NCBI GenBank assembly: GCA_963803775.1
Contig: CAWDNS010000006.1
Span: 372,001-436,000 of the forward strand
Length of the DNA: 64,000 nucleotides
Direction: 5' to 3'
DNA from: JABCZH01 sp963803775
GTDB lineage: Bacteria > Acidobacteriota > Terriglobia > Terriglobales > Acidobacteriaceae
Within the stretch, counting starts at the first letter, position 1. Each line of letters opens with the position of its first letter. Both the position numbers and the translations under genes were made by a program. A model generated the notes under the pieces. It was given only the letters and a program-made list of their open reading frames with translations. It was not told the DNA's origin and did no database searches. Shown piece after piece: positions 33,029 to 42,253 of this stretch.

Positions 33029-33912
33029 TGAGCAGCTCCTTGTGCAACGCCAGACTGGTCGCCCATCACCGCAACGAACAAGTCGGCGATGCTGGGCGTG
33101 TGCACCTCGCCGAGAGCAGCGAATTGCTTGGGATCGGCATGATCGAGGTTTAGATCGAACAGCAGAATGCAGCGACCCAACACCTGGCGCTCGTGAATCG
33201 GCTTGAGCGCCCGCGCCGCGGCGACATTGTCGGGCCGCACGGTCACTTCCAGATAGCGCGACTCGAAGTCTTCCATGCTGCAATTGAGTACGATGCGGCC
33301 GCGGTTGATGAACATGAGATCGGTAAGGACGTGCTGAACGTCTTCCACCTGATGTGTGGTCACCACAATGGTGCGGCTGCGATCGAAGTAGTCGTTCAGC
33401 AGTGAATCGTAGAACTGTTTGCGATACAGGATGTCGAGGCCAAGCGTGGGCTCGTCCAGCACCAGCAATCTCGCGTCAATGGCCATGACCAGCGCGAGGT
33501 GCAGCTGGGTCACCATGCCCTTCGACAATTCCCTGATCTTGCTGGCGCGCTTGATGTCGGTCTTCACAAGAAAACCTTCCGCCTTGGTGCGATCGAATCG
33601 CGGATGCACGCCGGCGACGTAGTCGAGCGCCTGCGAAACCCGCATCCAGCGGGGCAACACGGCGACATCGGAAATGAAGCAGACATCGCGCATGAGCTGT
33701 TCGCGCTCACTCCAGGGGTCGCGTCCGAGCACCCGCAGTTCTCCCTGATACTGGGTGAGTCCGAGAATCGTATTGAGCGCGGTGCTCTTGCCGGCGCCGT
33801 TGGGACCGATAAGTCCGAGGATGCGGCCCTCTTCGACCTGGAAGTTGATGCCGTCCAGCGCGATGGTTCTGCCGAAGGCCTTGCGGAGTCCGCGTGCTTC
33901 GATGACGCTCAT
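33025..33912 (-). CDS. ABC transporter ATP-binding protein (YtrB-like)
   Basis: A 295-residue ATPase: Walker A GPNGAGKS (36-43), Q-loop region, signature ELSKGMVTQLHLALVMA, Walker B LLVLDEPTLGLD and the H-loop TTHQVED. The C-terminal 80 residues have the extended domain with HERQVLGRCILLFDLNL of the YtrB/YtrE group. It overlaps the permease by four bases at one end and the GntR regulator by four at the other, so all three are one tightly coupled operon. Function: energises the permease; substrate not known. Confidence 0.9.
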   Translation of the reverse strand: MSVIEARGLRKAFGRTIALDGINFQVEEGRILGLIGPNGAGKSTALNTILGLTQYQGELRVLGRDPWSEREQLMRDVCFISDVAVLPRWMRVSQALDYVAGVHPRFDRTKAEGFLVKTDIKRASKIRELSKGMVTQLHLALVMAIDARLLVLDEPTLGLDILYRKQFYDSLLNDYFDRSRTIVVTTHQVEDVQHVLTDLMFINRGRIVLNCSMEDFESRYLEVTVRPDNVAAARALKPIHERQVLGRCILLFDLNLDHADPKQFAALGEVHTPSIADLFVAVMGDQSGVAQGAAQ

Positions 33913-34316
33913 GGCTTTGGTTTCTCCTCTTCAGACTTCACCGACGAGCGGGCCGCAGAACCATTCAGCAGTTCTTCCGCTTTCAGGCCGAGCCGTTGAA
34001 TAGTTGCGTGAATCACGGGCCATTGTTCTGCCAGAAACTTCTGGCGTTCGCCTTGCAACAGCAGATTGCGCGCCCCTGTATTGATGAACATGCCGCGACC
34101 TCGCTTGCTCTCGACCAGTTGCTCGTCGACCAGTTGTTGATAGCCCTTGAGAACCGTGAGCGGATTGACCCGATATTCGGCCGCGACCACGCGCACCGAG
34201 GGCAGCGGATCGCCTTCCTTGAGCACGCCGTCGAGAATCATGGCGACGACGCGGTCGCGGAGTTGGCGGTAAATCGGCTGACTGTCATTCCACTCACGGT
34301 CCATAGTAGTGTCCAA
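33909..34316 (-). CDS. GntR-family regulator, YtrA type
   Basis: A 135-residue repressor: winged HTH at about 10-78 (DSQPIYRQLRDRVVAMILDG, LPSVRVVAAEYRVNPLTVLKGYQQLVDEQLVESKRGRGMFI) and a short C-terminal helix pair, without the large effector domain of other GntR proteins. This is the YtrA class, which commonly controls its own ABC operon. It is the first gene of the operon and its stop overlaps the ATPase start (ATGA). No operator could be identified with confidence upstream. The Shine-Dalgarno site is poor. Confidence 0.9.
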   Translation of the reverse strand: MDTTMDREWNDSQPIYRQLRDRVVAMILDGVLKEGDPLPSVRVVAAEYRVNPLTVLKGYQQLVDEQLVESKRGRGMFINTGARNLLLQGERQKFLAEQWPVIHATIQRLGLKAEELLNGSAARSSVKSEEEKPKP

Positions 34317-34387
34317 ATCGCCTAACCAAGATGCGTTCCGTCACTTTACCCGTAGCAAGGACTTGGTAAATCTCCGCGAGCAGCGCT

Positions 34388-34801
34388 TCATGCACGGGCA
34401 CCTTGTTTGTGCTGCACGTCGGTCCGCCGTGGCAGATGCTCCCATAACGCGCGCGCCGAGAGGATGACGGAGAAGAGCGCGGTCACGCCGAGCGCGAGGA
34501 GTGTCCAGATAAAGAAGAAGGCTCCGCTGGACTTGGCGATCGCTCCGCCGACTCCCGCCCCCTTCATGTGGATGACAGGGACGACCAACCCAAGGAGCGA
34601 CCCGAGGAGGATGATGACGTACCCCGATCGCCTTTCGGCTAGCACCAGCGTTCCGTACAGCCAGACGACCAGGATTGGCACCGCAATGAGGTCTAAAAGC
34701 GTTCCTGGCTCCATCCCGCGGACGATGTCGTCCGTCAGGTGAAACGTCATGAAGAGGATCGAGAGCACAGACGCGATGATTAACAGGATGTTGTGTTTCA
34801 T
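34388..34801 (-). CDS. Small membrane protein, hypothetical
   Basis: A 137-residue protein with four hydrophobic segments (KHNILLIIASVLSILFMTFHLTDDIVRGM, LLDLIAVPILVVWLYGTLVLA, GYVIILLGSLLGLVVPVIHMKG, FFFIWTLLALGVTALFSVILSARALWE). The His in FHLTDDIVRGMEPG and the IHMKG loop are distinctive. I recognise no family for certain. It is read into the GntR/ABC unit with a 71-nt gap and follows the DUF6326-like gene with 15 nt, so it probably shares the latter's transcript. Confidence 0.6.
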   Translation of the reverse strand: MKHNILLIIASVLSILFMTFHLTDDIVRGMEPGTLLDLIAVPILVVWLYGTLVLAERRSGYVIILLGSLLGLVVPVIHMKGAGVGGAIAKSSGAFFFIWTLLALGVTALFSVILSARALWEHLPRRTDVQHKQGARA

Positions 34802-34816
34802 TGGATATTCTCCTTG

Positions 34817-35284
34817 TTAGATTGGAGTGCCCTGGTCTGGTATTGCGCGTCCCGGGTTTCCGACGATCCGCTCCGGACTAACTGCGGCTTTGACCCCTGA
34901 CCAAGTCCACGCCTGCCAGATGATGACCGAGGTGCATACCGTTTCGATCGTCCCGAAGAAAATGTACGATGCAAACATATGCTCGTGCCAGGCACCGCTG
35001 GCCAAAGGGTAAACGAATTGCATCGAAATGACGGCTAACGTCTCAATGGCACCCGCGATGATATTCGCCAGCCGGTTCGCCCTAAACGGAAGCAGTCGAG
35101 ACGCCAGAATCATGGCGATGGGTATTTCCATCAAGACCGCTGCCCCCAGCAGAGCCCATTGGGGGAGATGTGGGGCTGGATCTTGCGAGCCAACAATATC
35201 GAACAGGGCAAGCACGTCCGCATACAGGTAGTTGAGTAACGCGAAGAGCCAGAATAGAGACAACCGCTCCTTTGTGTCGTGCAT
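34817..35284 (-). CDS. DUF6326-like membrane protein
   Basis: A 155-residue protein with four helices: ERLSLFWLFALLNYLYADVLALFD, WALLGAAVLMEIPIAMILASRLLP, ANIIAGAIETLAVISMQF and ASYIFFGTIETVCTSVIIWQAWTW. The start MHDTKERLSLFWLFALLNYLYADV matches a small membrane protein family that I remember as DUF6326. Basic loops put the N-terminus in the cytosol. It is the most upstream membrane gene of the group except the exported lipocalin-like gene at 35319-35876. Function unknown. Confidence 0.65.
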   Translation of the reverse strand: MHDTKERLSLFWLFALLNYLYADVLALFDIVGSQDPAPHLPQWALLGAAVLMEIPIAMILASRLLPFRANRLANIIAGAIETLAVISMQFVYPLASGAWHEHMFASYIFFGTIETVCTSVIIWQAWTWSGVKAAVSPERIVGNPGRAIPDQGTPI

Positions 35285-35318
35285 GTCAGCCTCCTTCGGA
35301 ATAGTTACGGTCCCGCGG

Positions 35319-35876
35319 TCAATTCTTCCGCGTCAGGTCCATGTGCGCGTGCATCGGCTTGTCCTTCATCATGAACGTCCAATCCTCGGTGTGGTGATTG
35401 GCGTCGATGAGGGTGAACACCGAGTGGTGCATGTGCATCTCTGTGCTCCCGCTGATGTCCTTCAACTCGAACTCGACCGTCTTTCCATCCGGCGACATCT
35501 TGCCGGACATGCGTGGCCGGTTCCCGGCGTCGCAATAGTGGATGAGGGTGAGTTGGTCTCCGTCTACATAAAGCATCGTGACTGGATGGTCATATTTGGT
35601 CGCATCCAACGGCGTTCCTGCTTCTTGCATCTCGTGGACGAGCGTGTTTCCCCTCGAGGTGACGCGCAGCGAGACGTGCATTTTGGTGCCTGACATCTCC
35701 GGTGCATCCGGAACGGTGACCTGGCCTTCCCACTCTCCAGCTAGGCTTTTCAAGGTTGTGAAGGACTTTTGTGCGTCCGACGGGGTGGTTGTGGCAGCGA
35801 CGTCTGCTGCGAAAGCGGTGGCGGCGATCAGAACCAATAGAACGGAAAGTGCAATGCGTAGTTTCATGTCGGTCAT
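35319..35876 (-). CDS. Exported DUF1579-like beta-barrel protein
   Basis: A 185-residue protein: signal peptide (1-23, ending TAFAAD), then a lipocalin-like series of strands: LKSLAGEWEGQVTV, SLRVTSRGNTLVHEMQE, HPVTMLYVDGDQLTLIHYC, KTVEFELKDISGS, SVFTLIDANHHTEDW. The Met/His-rich sections (EMHMHHSVF, MMKDKPMHAHMDL) could bind metal, which is speculation. It is similar to DUF1579-type proteins in the opening LAGEWEG motif. It starts the minus-strand group that continues with the DUF6326-like gene (34-nt gap); the upstream sequence is AT-rich with several TATA-like stretches. Confidence 0.68.
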   Translation of the reverse strand: MTDMKLRIALSVLLVLIAATAFAADVAATTTPSDAQKSFTTLKSLAGEWEGQVTVPDAPEMSGTKMHVSLRVTSRGNTLVHEMQEAGTPLDATKYDHPVTMLYVDGDQLTLIHYCDAGNRPRMSGKMSPDGKTVEFELKDISGSTEMHMHHSVFTLIDANHHTEDWTFMMKDKPMHAHMDLTRKN

Positions 35877-36031
35877 CTCCTAGTGTTGTAGTTAACTATA
35901 ACACTAAAACAAATGCAAGCGATTTTATTGCATTCTTTAGCCATAAATGAGTGTGCCAGCAACGCGGTAGGACGGGGATCTGCTGCAAACCATTGTTTCT
36001 TATATAGATATGGTCTGTCGGGTGGAAAACC

Positions 36032-39000
36032 TTAGTCCGCGTGGCTCGCAGCCGGCGATGCTGCCCCTGGCAGAGCAGCCTTGCGACTCGACCGCAGCCG
36101 CAACTTGTCCATGTAGAGATACACCACTGGAGTCGTGAACAAAGTCAGCGCTTGGCTCACAATCAATCCGCCCACAATCGTGATGCCTAGCGGCCGCCGC
36201 AACTCCGAACCAATGCCGGTCCCGAGCGCCAGCGGCAGTCCACCCAGCAACGCCGCCATCGTGGTCATCATGATCGGACGAAAACGCAGCAGGCAGGCTT
36301 CATGAATCGCATCCAGCGGCGATTTACCTTCATTCCGCTCCGCCAGCAGCGCGAAGTCGATCATCATGATGGCATTCTTCTTCACAATGCCAATTAGCAG
36401 AATGATTCCTATCAGTCCGATGACATCCAGTTGGTTGTGCGTCAGCTTCAATGCCAGCAGTGCCCCTACGCCGGCCGAAGGCAGCGTCGAGAGAATCGTG
36501 ATGGGATGAATATAGCTCTCATACAAAATTCCCAAAACAATGTAAACCGTGAGCAGCGCAGTCAAGATCAGCACCGGCTCACTCGAGAGCGAATCCTTGA
36601 ATGCCGCCGCCGTTCCCTGAAAACTGCCTTGGATAGTCGCGGGAAAATCAATCGCCCGCTGCGCTTTCTCGATCGCTGTGGTTGCCTGTCCCAACGAGAC
36701 ACCAGGGGCAAGATTAAACGAAATCGTCACCGCAGGCCATTGTCCTTGATGGTTAACCCCCAGGGAAGTGTTCGCCGGGCCGTAGTGAGTAAAAGCCGAA
36801 AGTGGAACCGTGGCGCCCGTCGACGAGTTCACATAGGTGTTTTGGAGAGTATCCGGGCTCTCCTGAAACTGCGGTGCAACTTCCATCACCACGTGATACT
36901 GGTTCAGCGGCTCGTAAATGGTCGAGACCTGTCGCTGTCCGAACGCGTCATAGAGAATCGTATCGACATCAGCCGCTGACACTCCCAGCCGCGACGCCGT
37001 GTCGCGGTCGATGATCAGGTTCGCCGCTAACCCCTTGTCCTGCTGGTCGGTGTTGACCTGCATTAGGATCGGTATGGCGCGCATTTTCTGGAGCAACTGC
37101 GGCGCCCAGTTATTAAGGTCATTCAAGTCCTCGCCTTGCAGGGTGTACTGATATTGCGCCTGGCTCAGGCGTCCACCAATGTTTAAATCCTGCGCCGCCT
37201 GCATGTACAGCGTCGCTCCGGGCACTTCGGCAAATTTCTTGCTCAGTTCGTTGATCACCTGGTCGGCGTTCAGCTTGCGCTTGTCCTTCAGCGTGATGAA
37301 CATCCTGCCTTGGTTCATCGCCGTGGTCCCCCCACAGAACCCGATCATGTGCTCCACGTTCGGATCTGCCATTGCGATCTGCACGTAGCGCCGCATCTTC
37401 CGGCTCATGGCGTCGAAGGAAATGTCCTGCGCCGCCTGAATCGACCCCTGAATGCGCCCTGTATCCTGCTGCGGAAAAAAGCCCTTGGGTACATCTTGAT
37501 ATAGGTAAATGCTTAAGCAAGCGGTCGCGATGGTGATTAGCAACACCGTGAATTGGTGGCGCAGAACCCAACCCAAGCCGATCCCGTACACTTTAAGAAT
37601 TCCATCAAATACCTTCTGACTGGCTTCGTACGCGTGCCCGTGTTTCTCCTCACGCAGGGGCTTGAGCAACTGCGCGCACATCGACGGTGTCGTGGTCAGT
37701 GACACGATCAGCGACACCGCAATGGCCGCGCTCAAGGTCACTGCAAATTCCCGGAACAGCCGTCCGACAATTCCTCCCATCATCAAAATAGGAATGAACA
37801 CGGCCACCAGCGAGGTGCTCATCGAGAGCACAGTGAATCCAATTTCACGCGCTCCCCGGTACGCCGCCTGCACCGGTTTCATCCCCTGTTCCAGATAGCG
37901 GGTAATGTTCTCCAGCACCACAATGGCATCGTCCACCACGAAGCCGGTGGAGATTGCCAGAGCCATCAACGACAAATTGTTCAGGCTATAGTGCAGGAGA
38001 TACATCACCCCAAACGTGCCTATCAGCGAAAGCGGCACCGCGATGCTGGGAATGATCGTCGCCCGCACCGTGCGTAGAAAAACAAACACCACACCGATCA
38101 CCAACACCACTGAGATCACCAGTGTGATCTCGATATCTCGTAACGACGCGCGCACTGTGGTCGTGCGGTCGGAGACGACCGTCAGCTTGATGGCAGGCGA
38201 AATGGTCGCCTCCAACTGCGGCAACAATCCCAGAACATTGTCCACCGTCTCAATAATGTTGGCGCCGGGCTGGCGAAAGATAATCAGCAGAACCGCCGGC
38301 TTACCATCGGAGAGGCCATAAATGTGCGCATCTTCCACCGAGTCCCATACCGTGCCCACATCTCCCAGCCGTACTGCCGCTCCGTTCTGCGCGTTATAGG
38401 CCACTACCAGCGGCCGGTACTGGTCGGCGTGCAGCATCTGGTCATTGTCGGTGATTGGCCACGAATTTGCCGCATTACCGACCTCGCCCTTAGGCCGGTT
38501 TGCATTCGCATGCCCCAGAGCGGTTCGCACCGCATCCAGACCAATGCCAAACTTGTTGAGCAGATTCGGATCCAGTTCCGCGCGCACCGCCGGATTGGCC
38601 CCGCCTGCCACATACACCTGGCCTACGCCACCCACCTGTGCCAGCTTCTGGGAGAGGATGGAATTCGCCTGATCGTAAATGTCCGGCAGCCGCACGCTGT
38701 CGGAAGTCATGGACACAATCAGAATCGGTGCATCCGCCGGATTCACTTTGCGATACCAGGGATTGCCGGGAAGATAAGAAGGCAACTGACTGCGTGCCGC
38801 GTTGATGGCGGCTTGCACATCGCGTGCCGCAGCGTCAATGTTGCGAGTGAGATCGAATTGCAACACGATGCCGGTCGCGCCCAACTGGCTGACCGAGGTC
38901 ATCTGGTTGACGCCGGCAATGCGTCCGAACTGCCGCTCCAGCGGAGTCGCTACCGCCGACGCCATGGTTTCCGGGCTGGCGCCGGGTAAGCTGGCCGAGA

Positions 39001-39139
39001 CTTGGATCACCGGAAACTCAACTTGAGGAAGCGGTGCCACCGGAAGAAAGCTGAACGCCAGCGCTCCTGACATTAATAGTGCCAGCGTCAGTAGCGACGT
39101 TCCGATGGGACGCTTAATAAAGGGAGCTGATACATTCAT
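36032..39139 (-). CDS. mdtC: RND efflux pump inner-membrane protein, MdtC-like
   Basis: A 1035-residue RND transporter with the internal duplication of two six-helix blocks and two large periplasmic loops. Seen: FSFLPVAPLPQVEFPVIQVS, GFVVDDAIVVLENITRY (the two membrane Asp of the proton relay), GFFPQQDTGRIQGSIQA, the LAP-GVSLGQATTAIEKAQ loop and the IVKKNAIMMIDFALLAE block of the second half. It lies 3 nt downstream of the other RND gene (39143-42253), the arrangement in which MdtB and MdtC form a heterotrimer (MdtB2C). Protein folding or drug substrates unknown. No outer-membrane factor gene follows. Confidence 0.92.
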   Translation of the reverse strand: MNVSAPFIKRPIGTSLLTLALLMSGALAFSFLPVAPLPQVEFPVIQVSASLPGASPETMASAVATPLERQFGRIAGVNQMTSVSQLGATGIVLQFDLTRNIDAAARDVQAAINAARSQLPSYLPGNPWYRKVNPADAPILIVSMTSDSVRLPDIYDQANSILSQKLAQVGGVGQVYVAGGANPAVRAELDPNLLNKFGIGLDAVRTALGHANANRPKGEVGNAANSWPITDNDQMLHADQYRPLVVAYNAQNGAAVRLGDVGTVWDSVEDAHIYGLSDGKPAVLLIIFRQPGANIIETVDNVLGLLPQLEATISPAIKLTVVSDRTTTVRASLRDIEITLVISVVLVIGVVFVFLRTVRATIIPSIAVPLSLIGTFGVMYLLHYSLNNLSLMALAISTGFVVDDAIVVLENITRYLEQGMKPVQAAYRGAREIGFTVLSMSTSLVAVFIPILMMGGIVGRLFREFAVTLSAAIAVSLIVSLTTTPSMCAQLLKPLREEKHGHAYEASQKVFDGILKVYGIGLGWVLRHQFTVLLITIATACLSIYLYQDVPKGFFPQQDTGRIQGSIQAAQDISFDAMSRKMRRYVQIAMADPNVEHMIGFCGGTTAMNQGRMFITLKDKRKLNADQVINELSKKFAEVPGATLYMQAAQDLNIGGRLSQAQYQYTLQGEDLNDLNNWAPQLLQKMRAIPILMQVNTDQQDKGLAANLIIDRDTASRLGVSAADVDTILYDAFGQRQVSTIYEPLNQYHVVMEVAPQFQESPDTLQNTYVNSSTGATVPLSAFTHYGPANTSLGVNHQGQWPAVTISFNLAPGVSLGQATTAIEKAQRAIDFPATIQGSFQGTAAAFKDSLSSEPVLILTALLTVYIVLGILYESYIHPITILSTLPSAGVGALLALKLTHNQLDVIGLIGIILLIGIVKKNAIMMIDFALLAERNEGKSPLDAIHEACLLRFRPIMMTTMAALLGGLPLALGTGIGSELRRPLGITIVGGLIVSQALTLFTTPVVYLYMDKLRLRSSRKAALPGAASPAASHAD

Positions 39140-39142
39140 GGC

Positions 39143-42100
39143 CTAGTCTCCCGTCGCCGGTTCCTCAATAGCGTTGCCAATTCCCAGGCGTTCGAACTTC
39201 CGCGCCAGCCGGTCAAACCACAAATAAACCACTGGAGTCGTATACAAGGTGAGCGCCTGACTGACCAGCAGACCGCCCACAATCGTGATTCCCAACGGAT
39301 GCCGCAGTTCCGATCCCGTGCCTCTGCCCAACGCCAGCGGCAATCCCCCCAGCAGAGCTGCCATGGTCGTCATCATGATCGGCCGGAAACGCAGCAGGCA
39401 GGCCTGGAATATGGCTTCCTCCGGCGGCTTGTGTTCCACGCGTTCCGCCTCCAGCGCGAAGTCAATCATCATGATCGCGTTCTTCTTCACGATTCCGATC
39501 AGCAAAATGATTCCTATAATCGCCACCACACCCAAATCGTAACCCGTTACCAGTAGCGCCAGAATCGCTCCCACGCCCGCCGACGGCAACGTCGAGAGAA
39601 TGGTGATGGGGTGAATATAGCTCTCATACAAAACGCCGAGCACGATGTATACCGTCACAATCGCGGCCACAATCAGCCATGGTTCCGTCGCAAGCGAGTT
39701 TTGAAACGCCGCTGCCGTGCCTTGGAACGCGGTATGCACGCTGGCCGGCATCCCAATTTCCTGTTCCGCCTTGTCAATCGCTTTGGTGGCGTCACCCAGC
39801 GATTTTCCCGGCGCCAAGTTGAACGAAAGCGTCACCACCGGAAACTGTCCTTGATGATTCACCGCCAACGATGCGTTCGAGGTGGTGAGCTGGGTGAATG
39901 TGGAAAGTGGCACTTGTGGCCCTGTCGCCGATTTCACATACAGATCTTTGAATGATCCCGGATTCTGCTGAAATTGCGGCGACACTTCCAGAATCACGTG
40001 GTACTGATTCAACTGCGTGAAGATGGTTGAAACCTGACGTTGCCCAAACGCGTCGTAAAGAGTGTTATCAATCTGCGCCGGCAGAATGCCCAACCGCGAG
40101 GCGGTATCGCGGTCAATCGTCAAATCGGCTTGCAGACCGCCGTTTTGCTGATCACTGGCCACATCCTGCAACTCCGGCAAAGTGCGCAGTTTGTCGACCA
40201 ATTTGGCTGACAGCGTGTTCAACTCCTTCGCATCGGCGTCCTCAATTGTGTACTGAAACTGAGTCCGGCTCACACGGTCTTCCACTGTGAGATCCTGCAC
40301 CGGTTGCATGAACAACTCAATGCCCTCGATTTGGGCCAGCTTCGGCTGCAATCGCCGGATAATGTCCGTCGCCCTGGCCTTGCGATCCTCGCGGGGTTTC
40401 AGATTGATTTGGATGCGCCCGCTATTAGGCGTAAGGTTCGTGCCATCCACTCCGATAAACGACGACAGGCTTTGAACATCCGGATCTTGCAAGATTACCC
40501 GTGCCAGAGCTTGCTGATGATCGGCCAACGACTGGAACGAGACGCTTTGCGGCGCATCCGAAATTCCCAAAATGACGCCCGTATCCTGCACCGGAAAGAA
40601 TCCTTTGGGCACGATCACATAAAGAAACAACGTCAGCGCCAAAGTCCCGACCGTGACCAGCAACGTCGTAGGCTGATGTTTTAATACGAACTTCAGCGTC
40701 CGGCCGTAGAACGCGATGACATTCTCGTAGAACTTCTCAGTCGATTTATAGAACCGGGTCTCCTTCTCCTTGTCTTTCGGCTTAAGCAGCTTGGCGCACA
40801 TCATCGGCGTCAAGCTGAGCGAGACCACTGCCGAAACCAGAATCGTCACTGCCAGCGTGACCGCAAATTCGCGGAACAGCCGGCCAACGATGTCTCCCAT
40901 GAACAGCAGCGGAATAAGCACCGCAATCAGTGAAACTGTCAGCGAAACGATCGTGAACCCAATCTGCCCCGCGCCCTTCAATGCCGCATCCAGCGGCGAA
41001 TCACCCTCATCCAGATACCGGTCGATGTTCTCAATCATCACGATGGCATCGTCCACCACAAATCCGGTGGAGATGGTCAACGCCATCAGCGTCAGATTGT
41101 TCAGGCTGTAACCCAGCACGTACATCACCCCAAACGTGCCCACGATCGAAAGCGGCACCGTCACCGCTGGTATCGACGTTGCCCACAGATTTCGCAGAAA
41201 GAGAAAGATGACCATCACCACCAATGCGACGGTCAGCATCAACTCGAACTGCACATCTTTCACCGATGCCCGGATCGTCTCTGTCCGGTCGGTGAGAATC
41301 GTCACATTCACCGCCGCGGGCAGGCCCGCCTGCAATTGCGGCAACAGCTTCTTGATCTTGTTCACGACGAGGATGATGTTCGCGCCCGGCTGGCGCTGAA
41401 TATTCATGATCACCGCCGGATCCAGGTTCATCCACGCCGCCTGCATCACGTTCTCAATCCCGTCCGTGATCGTCGCAATGTCCGACAAACGCACCGGTGA
41501 CCCGTTCCTGTAAGCCACTACGATCGGACGGTATTGATCGCCCGATAACAATTGATCATTCGCTCCAATGGTGAACGATTGCCGCGGCCCATTCAGCGTG
41601 CCCTTGGCCTGATCCACATTCGCGTTCGCCAAAGCTGTCCGCACATCCTCCAGACTCAAACCGTAAGAAGCCAACGCGGTAGGATTCGCCTGAATTCTCA
41701 CTGCGGGTTTCTGTCCGCCGCTAAGCGAGACCAATCCCACTCCTGTGACCTGCGAAATCTTCTGCGCCATCGCCGTGTCCGCCAAGTCCTCGACCTTCGA
41801 AAGCGGCAAGCTCTTCGCAGTCAGCGCCAGCGTCATGATCGGCGAATCCGCTGGATTCACCTTGCTGTAGATCGGAGGGTTAGGCAGGTCCGTCGGCAGG
41901 TAAGTCGTGGCCGCATTGATCGCAGCCTGCACCTGTTGCTCTTCCACATCGATACTTTGATCAAGCCCGAACTGCAGCGTGATGACCGAGCTGCCAAACG
42001 AACTGGTAGAAGTCATCTGGCTCAGGCCCGGAACCTGGCCGAACTGCCGCTCCAGCGGCGCGGTCACTGATGATGCCATCACATCCGGGTTCGCTCCCGG

Positions 42101-42253
42101 ATAAAACGTCATCACCTGGATGGTCGGGTAGTCGACTTCAGGCAGGGCAGAAACCGGAAGCTGCTGGTACGCCACCCATCCCACCAGCAAGATGGCCACC
42201 ATCAGCAATGCTGTAGCCACCGGCCGGAGAATAAAAATCCGTGACGGGTTCAT
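39143..42253 (-). CDS. mdtB: RND efflux pump inner-membrane protein, MdtB-like
   Basis: A 1036-residue RND transporter with the same plan: VSALPEVDYPTIQVMTFYPGA, GFVVDDAIVMIENIDRY (proton-relay Asp pair), PKGFFPVQDTGVILGISDAPQ, FQGTAAAFQNSLATEPW and GIVKKNAIMMIDFALEAE. It shares about half its residues with the neighbouring MdtC-like protein, consistent with an old duplication. Its start overlaps the adaptor gene's stop by four bases (ATGA). Both RND genes with one adaptor make a complete inner-membrane assembly; the pump class is linked to bile-salt, novobiocin and metal or flavonoid efflux in other bacteria. Confidence 0.92.
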   Translation of the reverse strand: MNPSRIFILRPVATALLMVAILLVGWVAYQQLPVSALPEVDYPTIQVMTFYPGANPDVMASSVTAPLERQFGQVPGLSQMTSTSSFGSSVITLQFGLDQSIDVEEQQVQAAINAATTYLPTDLPNPPIYSKVNPADSPIMTLALTAKSLPLSKVEDLADTAMAQKISQVTGVGLVSLSGGQKPAVRIQANPTALASYGLSLEDVRTALANANVDQAKGTLNGPRQSFTIGANDQLLSGDQYRPIVVAYRNGSPVRLSDIATITDGIENVMQAAWMNLDPAVIMNIQRQPGANIILVVNKIKKLLPQLQAGLPAAVNVTILTDRTETIRASVKDVQFELMLTVALVVMVIFLFLRNLWATSIPAVTVPLSIVGTFGVMYVLGYSLNNLTLMALTISTGFVVDDAIVMIENIDRYLDEGDSPLDAALKGAGQIGFTIVSLTVSLIAVLIPLLFMGDIVGRLFREFAVTLAVTILVSAVVSLSLTPMMCAKLLKPKDKEKETRFYKSTEKFYENVIAFYGRTLKFVLKHQPTTLLVTVGTLALTLFLYVIVPKGFFPVQDTGVILGISDAPQSVSFQSLADHQQALARVILQDPDVQSLSSFIGVDGTNLTPNSGRIQINLKPREDRKARATDIIRRLQPKLAQIEGIELFMQPVQDLTVEDRVSRTQFQYTIEDADAKELNTLSAKLVDKLRTLPELQDVASDQQNGGLQADLTIDRDTASRLGILPAQIDNTLYDAFGQRQVSTIFTQLNQYHVILEVSPQFQQNPGSFKDLYVKSATGPQVPLSTFTQLTTSNASLAVNHQGQFPVVTLSFNLAPGKSLGDATKAIDKAEQEIGMPASVHTAFQGTAAAFQNSLATEPWLIVAAIVTVYIVLGVLYESYIHPITILSTLPSAGVGAILALLVTGYDLGVVAIIGIILLIGIVKKNAIMMIDFALEAERVEHKPPEEAIFQACLLRFRPIMMTTMAALLGGLPLALGRGTGSELRHPLGITIVGGLLVSQALTLYTTPVVYLWFDRLARKFERLGIGNAIEEPATGD

